64,000 nucleotides of DNA, taken from assembly GCA_965249895.1 (NCBI GenBank), contig CBDFNC010000001.1:558001-622000 (forward strand), given 5' to 3'. Position 1 is the stretch's first letter. Each line of letters opens with the position of its first letter. Positions 43,043-51,631 of the stretch are shown here, one piece after another. A model generated the notes under the pieces. That model did not search any database and was not told the origin of the DNA. It saw only the letters and a program-made list of their open reading frames with translations. Origin of the DNA: CBDFNC01 sp965249895 (GTDB lineage: Bacteria > Pseudomonadota > Gammaproteobacteria > Enterobacterales > CBDFNC01). The position numbers were made by a program, and so were the translations under genes.

Positions 43043-43176
43043 AAAAATGTAAAAGGTTTCTCAGCAGTGAACCCTCACATCAAACACCTTAACAAGCGTG
43101 GAATATTAGTCCCTAAAAGAGATAGAGTTTACTATTGGTGCTCTCTATCTTTATCAGTTGAACTCAAGCAAGATAA

Positions 43177-43611
43177 ATGAATCATCAACCTATCCACAGC
43201 AAAGGGTTCACTTTACTCGAATTAATGGTCGTATTGATGATCCTTGGGTTAGTGAGTGCTGTCGCTTTACCCAATTTGTCGCAAGCTTTTGACCGACTTC
43301 AGGCTCGTCTTGCCGAAGATCGCGTAATAGAAGAAATTAACCGCTTACCAGAAAGGGCTTACCTGGCCAAATCAGAACTCATTTTGTTAAACCAAACAAC
43401 CTCCCGCTCATCAGGTTCTGATAACCCAGGGCAGCAAGCGATAAAATTAGATCTCCCTCAGGGTTGGTCTATTAAAACAGCAGGTATTGTTTATCGCGCA
43501 AATGGTATCTGCGAAGGCGGCTTGCTCTCTGTTCGTTTTGAAGGGGAGGCAGTTTGGACCGGAGAACTGATCCCGCCTTTTTGCCAACTCGTTCCTGAGG
43601 TGTCATCTTGA
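43177..43611 (+). CDS. gspH: Minor pseudopilin GspH
   Basis: Minor pseudopilin of 144 residues. The processing site is SKG/FTLLELMVVLMILGLVS, followed by a GspH/FimT-like globular domain with two cysteines near the C-terminus (NGICEGG and PPFCQLV) that could pair. The gene follows a 709-bp block of repeats and has only a weak ribosome site. Its end overlaps the TTG start of gspI. Confidence 0.88.
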   Translation: MNHQPIHSKGFTLLELMVVLMILGLVSAVALPNLSQAFDRLQARLAEDRVIEEINRLPERAYLAKSELILLNQTTSRSSGSDNPGQQAIKLDLPQGWSIKTAGIVYRANGICEGGLLSVRFEGEAVWTGELIPPFCQLVPEVSS

Positions 43612-44048
43612 ATCCAGGAATAAAGCGCGGGCGAACGCTGAGTAAGCAAAAAGGTTTTACTCTGCTAGAAGCCATCGTCGCCATTACCTTGTTTGCCACT
43701 TCAGGCGTTGCCATTTATGGGCTAATCAACAACAACTTGACTTCATTGAATCGAGTCAACGATGTATTACTGCAACAACAGCTGGTCGGAAATCTACTCG
43801 AAGATCTCAAAACCATCAACCCGATGGAGCAAAGTAGCGGTGAGGCTGAACTGCAAGGTTTAGTCGCAAATTGGACAGCAACCCCCCTGGAGCAACCGGT
43901 ACAAAATAACGCTGGCGGAGGTCTGGGAAACTTCATGTTAACACTGTATCAAGTAGATATATTTATTACCCGAGGTAGTAGAAAAGTTGCTGATTACAGT
44001 ACTCGTATTGTTGGCCAGAAAAAGTTAAACAGGGTTCAAGGGCAATGA
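43608..44048 (+). CDS. gspI: Minor pseudopilin GspI
   Basis: Minor pseudopilin of 146 residues with processing site KQKG/FTLLEAIVAITLFATSGVAIYGL. The start is a TTG at 43608, overlapping the gspH stop (TTGA) and preceded by GAGGTG at six bases; no ATG is available before the prepilin site, so the TTG is required. The globular part is short, as in other GspI. Ends in an ATGA overlap with gspJ. Confidence 0.9.
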   Translation: MNPGIKRGRTLSKQKGFTLLEAIVAITLFATSGVAIYGLINNNLTSLNRVNDVLLQQQLVGNLLEDLKTINPMEQSSGEAELQGLVANWTATPLEQPVQNNAGGGLGNFMLTLYQVDIFITRGSRKVADYSTRIVGQKKLNRVQGQ

Positions 44049-44644
44049 TTAAAAAACAACAGGGACTAACTCTACTCGAACTGTTGGTTGTATTAGTCTT
44101 GGTCGGGCTGCTGTCTACGATGCTGATGCAGGGGTTTAGTTATATGTTCGGCATATACAACCGAGTAAATAATTTTCAACAAGAAGCAAGGCAGACAACG
44201 CTGACTCGAGCCTGGCTAAAGCAAACTTTAGTTGCGACAGTTCCTCAGCTTGACATTGGCCGAGCGTTTACAGGAGACAACTCGGAATTATCCGCCATTA
44301 CACTACAGCCGTTATCTGCCCAAGCTGGGGTACCAATGCCTTTCTCTTGGTCACTTGAAATAGAAAATGGTTGGGTGATCCTGAATTATAGAGAAGGAAA
44401 CTCTGTCAATTGGCAAATAGATAAGTGGCGTGGTGACCAGGCCAGCTTTCATTATTTGGACCAAAAAGGAGAGTGGAAAGCGAGTTGGCCTGAAGGGGGA
44501 ACCGCACCTTTGCTTATCCCCCAAGCCATTGAATTAAGCACGATAAGGAAAAATAGACCGTTTTCTGTGTTAGTTTCCTTGGACAACTTCCCTTTGGCCG
44601 AAGATGACTTTAGGGATACGGTGGCTAAATGGAATACTCAGTAG
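44045..44644 (+). CDS. gspJ: Minor pseudopilin GspJ
   Basis: Minor pseudopilin of 199 residues with a six-residue leader and processing site KKQQG/LTLLELLVVLVLVGLLS. The +1 residue is Leu, not Phe, which is tolerated by prepilin peptidases. The globular domain is of GspJ length. It overlaps gspI by 4 bases and gspK by 16, so the minor pseudopilins are translationally coupled and presumably form the I-J-K tip complex. Confidence 0.88.
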   Translation: MIKKQQGLTLLELLVVLVLVGLLSTMLMQGFSYMFGIYNRVNNFQQEARQTTLTRAWLKQTLVATVPQLDIGRAFTGDNSELSAITLQPLSAQAGVPMPFSWSLEIENGWVILNYREGNSVNWQIDKWRGDQASFHYLDQKGEWKASWPEGGTAPLLIPQAIELSTIRKNRPFSVLVSLDNFPLAEDDFRDTVAKWNTQ

Positions 44645-45675
44645 TTAAGCAAGGCCAATCGGGTTTTGTGCTGGTAGCTACGCTCTGGGTGCTGGCAGGT
44701 TTATCTTTAGTTGCAGCGTATTTTGCTGAAATGACCGAGCGTAGTGTTTCCAATGCGATCCAAAGCAAATCTCAATTAGAGGAGGCGTTGGAGCTACAGG
44801 CGAATCAGCAAACATTACTCTATCTGTTAGCGTCAAGGCAGAAAGGCATCGCAGGAATTGTGACTGATGGGTCCTCACTTCAACGTGATGATATGGGCGG
44901 ACTGCTACTCAGTATGACAGGAAATGAAATCAGATCCGATGGGCGTGAATATGCTGGACTGGGTGATATTGGATTTTCGATACAGGATGAAGGAGGCTTG
45001 ATTAGCATTAACAATCCTTCATCCCGGTATTTTGATCGGTTGCTAGAAAATCAAGGTGTCACGCTGCAAGATCGGCAGGTTTTAATTGCCAGGATTTCTG
45101 ACTATATCTCTCAAAGCGATTTGGCCAGCCTCAATGGCGCGGCAACTTCGGATTATGAAAAGGCTGGTTGGTTGCCCCCTACCAAGAGATTCATGCAAAG
45201 TCCCCTCGAATTGGCCAGGGTATTGGGTTGGAACGAATTCTTAACTCAACAGCAATTTGATGCGATCGTTGCGGGGTTATCGGCGACTCCGACTCAATTT
45301 TTGAACTTCAATTCAATCACAGAAACATATTTACAAACCTTGCCAGAGCTAGATGCGGCGTCCATTGCTCAAATCCTGAAACATCGGGAAACTGGCGCTT
45401 TTATCTCGTTAGCGGACGTAAACCAGGTGACAGGCCGTATCATTAGCCTTGATCCCCTGGATTTGAGTTTTGTCGGCTCCGATTACTACCGAATCAAAGT
45501 TTGGCAAAATGGAACCACACAAACCCAGCTATTTGGTGTAAAATTGACGCCTTTTTCTAAAGTCGCGCCGTGGCGCATTTTATACAACTATCAGGTCAGC
45601 GAAGGACATCATGGTGCGGAATCTGTTGCAAACACTGCTTCGCCACTTTTTAAAACCACATTACCTACAGAATAA
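44629..45675 (+). CDS. gspK: Minor pseudopilin GspK
   Basis: Large minor pseudopilin of 348 residues. The hydrophobic segment is QSG/FVLVATLWVLAGLSLVAAYF with no Glu at +5, as expected for GspK. The extra helical domain is present, including DEGGLISINNPSSRYFDRLL and a C-terminal helix-hairpin-helix-like stretch (LDAASIAQILKHRETGAFIS). It caps the pseudopilus tip with GspI and GspJ. The final 65 bases overlap the start of the next gene in another frame. Confidence 0.88.
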   Translation: MEYSVVKQGQSGFVLVATLWVLAGLSLVAAYFAEMTERSVSNAIQSKSQLEEALELQANQQTLLYLLASRQKGIAGIVTDGSSLQRDDMGGLLLSMTGNEIRSDGREYAGLGDIGFSIQDEGGLISINNPSSRYFDRLLENQGVTLQDRQVLIARISDYISQSDLASLNGAATSDYEKAGWLPPTKRFMQSPLELARVLGWNEFLTQQQFDAIVAGLSATPTQFLNFNSITETYLQTLPELDAASIAQILKHRETGAFISLADVNQVTGRIISLDPLDLSFVGSDYYRIKVWQNGTTQTQLFGVKLTPFSKVAPWRILYNYQVSEGHHGAESVANTASPLFKTTLPTE

Positions 45676-46672
45676 ATCTGAAGTAACTCAAATAGGTAAA
45701 GGCCTTCAACCCATTTGGGTAATCGGGCGTGATACCTGTCTGTATCGCAATATAGATTTGAACAAGGTGCCTAAGGCAAAGCGCCGCTCTGCGCTGGCAC
45801 AGCAGGTGAAATTATGGAATCCGTTCCATAACATAGGTTATTTTGCTGTGTGGGATAAGGGCATCGCGCAAGTCTGGCTATGGGATAAAAACCTGCAGCT
45901 AGAGCAAATGGCGGTGCATAAGGTACCAAAACCCGAGCTGGTGTTAGTGGTGCCTGAGATTGTTATGCAGGTCAAACCAAAAGATGGTTGCTATCTGAAA
46001 ACAGCGAGCAAAGGGTTCGAGTTACAGTATTGGCAAAATCGAAAGCTGTTATCCACTTCCTGGAATGCTGCTCGCCCTGCCAGTTTCCAGCAAGCCAATT
46101 TTATTAATAAGTTAAAGCTGGAAAATACACCTGAGATACAGCCTTTAGCTTTGGATGCTTGGTTAACTAAGCCCTGGTCCGGTGGTGTTAATGCGAAGCA
46201 AACACTGCAGCAATGGGAACCAAAGTTAGTGCTGGCTTTTTCTCTTTGTTTAACGTCTATTTTAGTCTTTCAGGCTATGACTTTAGCGCGACTGGAATCG
46301 GCAAACTCAGGCTTGGAACAAGAAAAAGAGTGGTTGAATGAGCAAGTTTCCCCCGTTTTAGCGACCAGGCAGAAAGCGTTAAGAGTTTTTGCATTGAATA
46401 AACAATATCTTGTGCTAGTAAGTCAACCTGGTCAAATAGCCTTGATGGTTGGCCTTGCGGATGTTTTACCGGAAACCACAGAAAAGCTATTAACCTGGAA
46501 TTACCGTCCGGGGCAACTGGAAGTGGAATTCGAAGACAGGCAAGCGAACCCACAAGAATATGTAAAAAAATTCGAAGACAGCCCGCTGTTTTCCCAGGTA
46601 CGGACTGAGCCGAGCTTTCAAAAAAATGCCATTAAAATCTATCTTAAGGTAACACCATGGCTAACAAACTAG
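45611..46672 (+). CDS. gspL: GspL-like assembly-platform protein
   Basis: Inner-membrane protein of 353 residues in the GspL position. The N-terminal two thirds are cytoplasmic and would contact GspE. A single membrane helix (LVLAFSLCLTSILVFQAMTL) lies near residue 210-230, and a periplasmic coiled coil and ferredoxin-like domain follow. Sequence similarity to classical GspL is weak and there is also resemblance to PilM/PilN-type proteins, so the name rests on topology and order. The ATG overlaps gspK by 65 bases and has GAAGGA just upstream. Confidence 0.75.
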   Translation: MVRNLLQTLLRHFLKPHYLQNKSEVTQIGKGLQPIWVIGRDTCLYRNIDLNKVPKAKRRSALAQQVKLWNPFHNIGYFAVWDKGIAQVWLWDKNLQLEQMAVHKVPKPELVLVVPEIVMQVKPKDGCYLKTASKGFELQYWQNRKLLSTSWNAARPASFQQANFINKLKLENTPEIQPLALDAWLTKPWSGGVNAKQTLQQWEPKLVLAFSLCLTSILVFQAMTLARLESANSGLEQEKEWLNEQVSPVLATRQKALRVFALNKQYLVLVSQPGQIALMVGLADVLPETTEKLLTWNYRPGQLEVEFEDRQANPQEYVKKFEDSPLFSQVRTEPSFQKNAIKIYLKVTPWLTN

Positions 46673-47241
46673 ACTGGCAGCAGCAAGTCGCCGAGATTAA
46701 GGAAAACCATAGGTTACGCATGGGGATCTGGGGGATTCTTTTCACCTCGTTACTCTACGCCTGTTTAGTCATGTCAGATTTAGTGACAGAGCAAAAAAAT
46801 GAATTTGCGCAAAGTTCCGAGCAGTTAATGAGGCTGAAAGCGTTGCAGTCGAAAAACCCCTGGGCTGAACGGCTTAAAAGTGAGGTTGCTTTATCCGAAC
46901 GTTTAAAAGCTAAGTTGTGGCAGGCTGAGACAACGGGCCTGGCTCAGGCTAAATTACAATCGGAAATACAAGAGTTAACCAAAGAGTCCGGGTTGCGTAA
47001 TGTGCGTCTTAAACTGGGATCTGTACAGGAAGTGGCGGACGCTAAAGGTGTATGGCGAGTGCAAATAGAAATTAACGCCAAGTTTAATGCCGAGTCGGTA
47101 GAGCAGTTGATGATAGATCTGGAGTCGCTAAAAAACTCGGTTGTGGTAGAAAGCTTCTTTATTGCTGCTAAACGCGGAGACCGAATAAACCTATTGTTGT
47201 CGGCTTATTTCGCCGATATAAAGGGGCAGGCCAATGGTTAA
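46657..47241 (+). CDS. gspM: GspM/PilO-like assembly-platform protein
   Basis: Bitopic inner-membrane protein of 194 residues: a short cytoplasmic start, one membrane helix (MGIWGILFTSLLYACLVMSD), a coiled coil (residues ~45-110) and a small ferredoxin-like domain (VWRVQIEINAKFNAESVEQL). This is the GspM/PilO plan; the partner is the GspL-like protein encoded just before it, with a 16-base overlap. Identification is by topology and position. Confidence 0.75.
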   Translation: MANKLDWQQQVAEIKENHRLRMGIWGILFTSLLYACLVMSDLVTEQKNEFAQSSEQLMRLKALQSKNPWAERLKSEVALSERLKAKLWQAETTGLAQAKLQSEIQELTKESGLRNVRLKLGSVQEVADAKGVWRVQIEINAKFNAESVEQLMIDLESLKNSVVVESFFIAAKRGDRINLLLSAYFADIKGQANG

Positions 47242-47704
47242 AATAAAACTGGCTGCCGCTATCCTGAGTTGTTGGCTTGGCGCCGGCACAGTGGCATGGA
47301 TTGCAGAGCCTCCCGAGGTTAGCAAAGCCGCAGATAAGAATGATAACTGGCAAGCTTTGACCTTTCAGCAAAAAGAAAAAGCCATCAAGGAACTGATAAA
47401 GGCCAATTTGTGGGGGGTGACAGAACGTAAGCGTTTTGCTCACTTTGGTGAAGAAGAAAGTGAAAAGCTAGGGCTGGCTAAAAAATATCAAGATTACACT
47501 TTGGTAGGCATAGTCCGAAATCAAAGTGACTTGCTGGCATTACTGCTAAACCCGGATGGAAAGATTGAAAGAGTGCTGCTAGGAGAAGCTTTGCCCGACG
47601 GGCAAACCTTGGCGACCATTGGTGGTGACAGTATTAATTTATCTGGTGAGCAACAAGATACCGAGTTAGCTCTATTTCCAACTGGTAAAAATGGCAAAGA
47701 TTAA
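47234..47704 (+). CDS. GspC/PilP-like periplasmic HR-domain protein (no PDZ)
   Basis: Protein of 156 residues with an N-terminal anchor (KIKLAAAILSCWLGAGTVAW), a linker, and a homology-region domain of the GspC/PilP type (YTLVGIVRNQSDLLALLLNP then GKIERVLLGEALPDG). In classical GspC this domain contacts the secretin and is followed by a PDZ or coiled coil used in substrate selection; here the chain stops after the HR domain. It immediately precedes gspD, as the inner-to-outer membrane connector. The gene could equally be named gspB/pilP-like. Confidence 0.75.
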   Translation: MVKIKLAAAILSCWLGAGTVAWIAEPPEVSKAADKNDNWQALTFQQKEKAIKELIKANLWGVTERKRFAHFGEEESEKLGLAKKYQDYTLVGIVRNQSDLLALLLNPDGKIERVLLGEALPDGQTLATIGGDSINLSGEQQDTELALFPTGKNGKD

Positions 47705-47781
47705 TTTATAGGGGCTTCGTCTAGGCCAAATTGGCTTGAGGTGTAACTGCGCTCATTTATTCAACTTATAAGAACAAAAGA

Positions 47782-49887
47782 ATGGAAACTATTAAAACTC
47801 AGTCTCGTTTTCAAAAGGCTGGCTTATCCGGCTTGATCTTGGTTTTGCTATCCGGCTGTGCTGCAAATACAGTTGAAGAGGTAAACAAAGGGCTTTATAA
47901 AGGGGAGTTAATCAGACCCCCAATGGAGCACAAACCCGAAATTAGTACAGCAGACACAAAAACAAAAGAAGCTGAGCTTAAGCAGAGCGAAATAAAGTTT
48001 GAATCCGGGCCGGGCATTTTGCCTACTCATACTCAGGCGCTAGGCCAGGAAACAGAGTTGGGTAAGGGGCTATCCACAGAGCCGAGTATTTCTGTCAGCT
48101 TCAATAACTTACCTTTACCAGCATTTATCAACGAAGTTTTTTCTAATCAGTTAGGTTATTCTTATGTGTTGGCGCCGGGACTAGAGCAACAAAAAGATCT
48201 GGTAACCCTAAAAATCAATGAGCCGCAATCACCGGCTCAACTGTTTCGCACAGCCAGAGCAATATTGGCTGATTATGGCTTAAGGGTTTCTGATCAAGAA
48301 GGTGTTTTACGTTTTCAACTGAGTGCGGAAAGCCGCGCCGATGGTACTCCTGTTCTTATCAGTGGTTTAGCTTTGCCCACTGTGCCCATTTCTCACCGCC
48401 CGGTGTTTCAGTTGGTCGAGCTCAAGGTAATGAGTAACAGGGATGTTATGGTCTGGGTAAAGGATGCATTTAAGGGGCTTAAGATCGAAGTCAGAGAAGA
48501 TGCCAGGCGAAACGCGATTCTCCTTAAAGGTCCGATCGATGAAGTGACCCAGGCCGTGGAAATGGTGAAGGTTTTTGATCAACCATTAATGAAGGGGCGG
48601 CATACCTTAAGTATTGTGCCAGCTTATAGCAAAGCTGAAGATATTGCCGCTAATTTAGTGGCGATATTACAGTCTGAAGGGTATGCGGCGAATCTTTCGC
48701 CACCTTATGGCTCTGTTATTATTTTGCCTGTTAAAGGAAGCAACCAGTTAATTGCTTTTGCACCCGACCGAAGAACGCTTAATCATATTCGTCGCTGGGC
48801 AGTCAAATTAGATCAAAAAACACCAATGGATATTGCCGAAGGGTATTTCACCTATGAAGTGCAAAATACTCAGGCAGAAAATCTGGTGGATATCTTAAAC
48901 CAGGTGCACAGTGGTACGGCTAGTGTTAGCCGGAGTAGTAAAAACCAATCTTCCTCAGTTGGGGGCGCCAGTTCTGGGTCAGGGAAAGAAAGTAAGCTTA
49001 CTGGGGGCAGTTCCGGTGCCTTTGTACTCGATAAAAACCGCAATACCATTATTTTTAAAGGCTCGGGTCAGGAATGGCTACAGCTCAAACCGATGATAGA
49101 TAGTATGGATAAACCCGTGCCATCTGTATTAATTGAAGTGTTGCTGGCTGAAGTGACGCTGACCGATAAAACGGAATTTGGTGTTGAGTGGTCCACCTAT
49201 GGCTTAGCTGGGGGATCTTCAAAAACAACGTTAGATGATGGCCATAATTTAGCGTCTACTGCAGCCGGGTTAACTTATGCTTTCACCTCCGGTGGCGCCA
49301 CCAAAGCGACAATTACAGCGCTTTATAAAGATGACAAAGTGGCTATTCGCTCTTCGCCAAAATTAATGGTGAAAAGTGGTGAAGAGGCCACGATTGAAGT
49401 GGGTGATGAAATACCTGTTGTCACAGGCACCAACACGTCCTCTGAAGGAGGGCAGGTGAATGAAACGGTACAATACAGAAAAACAGGGGTGATCTTAACA
49501 ATAACTCCTATCGTCCAGGCGTCCGGGTTAGTGGACTTACAGATATCCCAAGAGTTAAGTGAAGTGGCCGAAGCGTCACCAGGTTCTACTAGCAGCGCCA
49601 AGTCGCCCACCATATTAAACCGAAAGATCGAAACATCTGTTACCTTAAGGGACGGTGGCGCCGTACTACTGGGCGGACTAATTAGTCAAAAGCGCACACT
49701 GGGCGAAAGCGGTGTGCCATTCTTCGGCCAACTACCATTAATCGGTAATCTATTTAAAAGTCAGGCCGATAATGGCAAAAAAACTGAACTGGTGATGATG
49801 GTGATGCCTTACGTTATTCGCGATAATAAAGACGCGCAGAAAATAACCAACAGTATAAAGCAAGGTCTGGAGTTGAACGATTTTTAA
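47782..49887 (+). CDS. gspD: Type II secretion secretin GspD (lipoprotein)
   Basis: Outer-membrane channel of 701 residues. It has a lipobox (LVLLSGC with Cys at residue 27), so the secretin is lipidated and may not need a pilotin. N0-N3 periplasmic domains include SISVSFNNLPLPAFINEVF and the N1-N2 NAILLKGPIDEVTQAVEMVK. A Ser/Gly-rich insert (SSSVGGASSGSGKE) sits in N3. The C-terminal secretin domain has VLIEVLLAEVTLTDKTEFGV and LLGGLISQKRTLGESGVPFF. It is last in the gsp cluster, 250 bp before the S-layer-like gene. Lipidated secretins are typical of Xps/Hxc and Aeromonas-type variants. Confidence 0.93.
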   Translation: METIKTQSRFQKAGLSGLILVLLSGCAANTVEEVNKGLYKGELIRPPMEHKPEISTADTKTKEAELKQSEIKFESGPGILPTHTQALGQETELGKGLSTEPSISVSFNNLPLPAFINEVFSNQLGYSYVLAPGLEQQKDLVTLKINEPQSPAQLFRTARAILADYGLRVSDQEGVLRFQLSAESRADGTPVLISGLALPTVPISHRPVFQLVELKVMSNRDVMVWVKDAFKGLKIEVREDARRNAILLKGPIDEVTQAVEMVKVFDQPLMKGRHTLSIVPAYSKAEDIAANLVAILQSEGYAANLSPPYGSVIILPVKGSNQLIAFAPDRRTLNHIRRWAVKLDQKTPMDIAEGYFTYEVQNTQAENLVDILNQVHSGTASVSRSSKNQSSSVGGASSGSGKESKLTGGSSGAFVLDKNRNTIIFKGSGQEWLQLKPMIDSMDKPVPSVLIEVLLAEVTLTDKTEFGVEWSTYGLAGGSSKTTLDDGHNLASTAAGLTYAFTSGGATKATITALYKDDKVAIRSSPKLMVKSGEEATIEVGDEIPVVTGTNTSSEGGQVNETVQYRKTGVILTITPIVQASGLVDLQISQELSEVAEASPGSTSSAKSPTILNRKIETSVTLRDGGAVLLGGLISQKRTLGESGVPFFGQLPLIGNLFKSQADNGKKTELVMMVMPYVIRDNKDAQKITNSIKQGLELNDF

Positions 49888-49984
49888 TCGTTATGGCCAG
49901 GTTTACGCTTTTTTATGAGCTATTTCACATATTAAGACTGTCAGTTACTTGTATTTATCATATTAAGCAATTAGAGTTTACCCC

Positions 49985-50095
49985 TGCTTAATTAAGCAAA
50001 TCCTTACTAGTTTAAAGGTTAGTAAGGCAATTGCATAGTCTTTGACTGTTTTATGCAATCCCTAGTACACAACCGGGATTTCTGTATCTCGGTTG
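49985..50095 (+). promoter_or_regulatory. Four consecutive inverted repeats in the leader of the S-layer-like gene
   Basis: In the 250 bp between gspD and the exported-protein gene: a perfect 14-base palindrome TGCTTAATTAAGCA (49985-49998), CCTTACTA/TAGTAAGG (50002-50027), TTGCATA/TATGCAA (50031-50058), and CAACCG...CGGTTG with one-mismatch extension (50070-50095). As RNA they would stack into a row of hairpins before the AGGA ribosome site of the gene. Whether all are transcribed depends on the promoter, which I cannot place. Confidence 0.6.
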
Positions 50096-50137
50096 AGGGA
50101 CTTATGATCATAATAACCCTATTGGAGTTTAGGAATA

Positions 50138-51502
50138 ATGTTTAAAAAAAATCTTCTTGCATCTGCTGTAGCCGTTGCTGCTTTTGCTTCCTTCGGTGCT
50201 AATGCTGCGCTTACTCAAACAGCGACTAAAGTTAAGTATGCTACAGAGTTGTTTGGTTCTGGCTCTTCAGCTGTTGAACTAAAAGGCACTTCTACCGCTA
50301 TTGTAACTACTAATGCCGATGTGGATGCTAGTGTTGGCGAATTTACCTTTACGTTAACTAACGGTACTTTTGGTGACACTGTAATACTGGGTGACCTTGT
50401 ATTCGCTGATAACGGTGCAGGTGCTGGTACAGCTACAACTAAGCTTCTTAGCGGTGGTGCGATTGGTGATAGTGCAGTAACTTTCGAAGTTACCGCTGGT
50501 GCTGGCGGTGGTAAGTGGACAAGCACCGATGCACTGACGTTGACTGTTAACAATATCAAAGGCGCTAACTCTTTATCCGATGATACTAAGAAAGTTGAAA
50601 TTGTTACAACTATCAAGGTTACCGCTTCTGGTACTACAACATTCCCAGGAACTATCACTGTAACGTCTAAAGATCTTGCTGAATCTGGTGCTGGTCTGAC
50701 AACTTTTAAGGTTGATGATGGTGCTGTTACTGGCAGCAACAACGAAATCGACATCGATAAGCGTGAAACCTTGAAAAATGGTTATGCAGTGCTAGCTGAT
50801 GCAGGTGTTGTTCTTGCAGGCGCAGGTGTTAACGACAACGAAGGTAACACTTTCGCATTTAATGCTAAAGATAAGCTAAACTTCAAAGTCGTTGGTGCTT
50901 ACAACGCAGGTGATAAAGTTTGTCTTGCAGCTGATGCTACTAAGTTGTGTGCTGCTGCTGGTGATACTGCCTTTGCTATCGCTGGCGGTACAGCATCTCT
51001 TACTGAAGCCGCTGATCCTGCAACATCAAATGGTAAATCAGTAGTATATGTACCTGCAGGTACTCTTGCTCTTGCTCCAGCTACATTCAACACTACTTTG
51101 GATGTAACTTGGAATACTGCGACTAACGTTGCTAAATCTGACACTGCTACGTTAGCTACTACTTTCTCTGGTATTAATACTGGTGCAAAAGCGATGGTAG
51201 TAACTCCAAAGGGTTCTGCTGACGAAACCTATATTCGTGTAACTAACGAATCTGGTGCTGAAACTACTGTCTTTGCTCAAATGTACGCACAAGACGGTAC
51301 TGACCTTGGCTTTAAAGAGCTAGCGAAAATCGCTGCTAAAGCAACTACGGTTTACTCATCGGCTGACCTGGAAGCTGTATTCGGTGCATGGACTGGTCGT
51401 TCTAACCTGACCTTCTCTACTTCTGCAGCTACAGCTAACGTTAAAGTTGTATCTCTAATCCGAGCTAGCAACGTTCTAACTGAAGTCGGCAACCGTAATT
51501 AA
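50138..51502 (+). CDS. Exported S-layer-like surface protein (VapA/SLR4-type candidate)
   Basis: Protein of 454 residues with a Sec signal peptide (FKKNLLASAVAVAAFASFGANA/A) and a mature chain rich in Ala, Thr, Val, Gly, Asp and Asn, poor in Cys (two, in VCLAADATKLC), without membrane segments; predicted beta-rich. Codons are strongly biased to GCT, GGT, ACT, GTT and AAC-type choices, unlike neighbouring genes, a sign of very high expression. It follows a dedicated T2SS, has a structured leader and a strong terminator, and precedes an O-antigen ABC exporter ATPase. This matches the Aeromonas vapA (S-layer)/T2SS/abcA locus and the Pseudoalteromonas SLR4 proteins. Assignment is by context and composition; a secreted pilin-like or adhesin role is possible. 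Confidence 0.75.
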   Translation: MFKKNLLASAVAVAAFASFGANAALTQTATKVKYATELFGSGSSAVELKGTSTAIVTTNADVDASVGEFTFTLTNGTFGDTVILGDLVFADNGAGAGTATTKLLSGGAIGDSAVTFEVTAGAGGGKWTSTDALTLTVNNIKGANSLSDDTKKVEIVTTIKVTASGTTTFPGTITVTSKDLAESGAGLTTFKVDDGAVTGSNNEIDIDKRETLKNGYAVLADAGVVLAGAGVNDNEGNTFAFNAKDKLNFKVVGAYNAGDKVCLAADATKLCAAAGDTAFAIAGGTASLTEAADPATSNGKSVVYVPAGTLALAPATFNTTLDVTWNTATNVAKSDTATLATTFSGINTGAKAMVVTPKGSADETYIRVTNESGAETTVFAQMYAQDGTDLGFKELAKIAAKATTVYSSADLEAVFGAWTGRSNLTFSTSAATANVKVVSLIRASNVLTEVGNRN

Positions 51503-51525
51503 TTATTAATTAATTAGTTTGTTCA

Positions 51526-51550
51526 GGGAAGGCTGTTGCCTTCCCTTTTT
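51526..51550 (+). terminator. Strong rho-independent terminator of the S-layer-like gene
   Basis: GGGAAGGC-TGTT-GCCTTCCC-TTTTT: a perfect 8-bp stem, tetraloop and five T residues, 23 bases after the stop codon. The clearest intrinsic terminator in the window. Confidence 0.95.
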
Positions 51551-51631
51551 GGTTTCAGCTAATTTTACAATCTGGTTTTCGCTACATATATCCATTATCA
51601 TATTCCCTCATGCCGCAAACGATACTTTGTA

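Larger units (their letters stand above)
42468..43176. other. 709-bp interval between gspG and gspH, made of repeat elements
   Basis: An unusual interruption of a gsp operon. It contains a family B element (42545-42739), a second B element with perfect terminal inverted repeats (42740-42974) and a short family A hairpin (43020-43042). A 77-codon open frame on the plus strand running into gspH has no pseudopilin or other recognisable content. Transcription of gspH and later genes must pass through or restart here. Confidence 0.75.

Noticed and set aside
42947..43180. 77-codon frame reaching into gspH
   Set aside because: Begins in a MITE end and crosses a family A hairpin; no protein features.
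50215..50754. 179-codon open frame antisense to the S-layer-like gene
   Set aside because: Its Val/Ser/Pro-rich sequence is the mirror of the biased codons of the real gene; no start signals.
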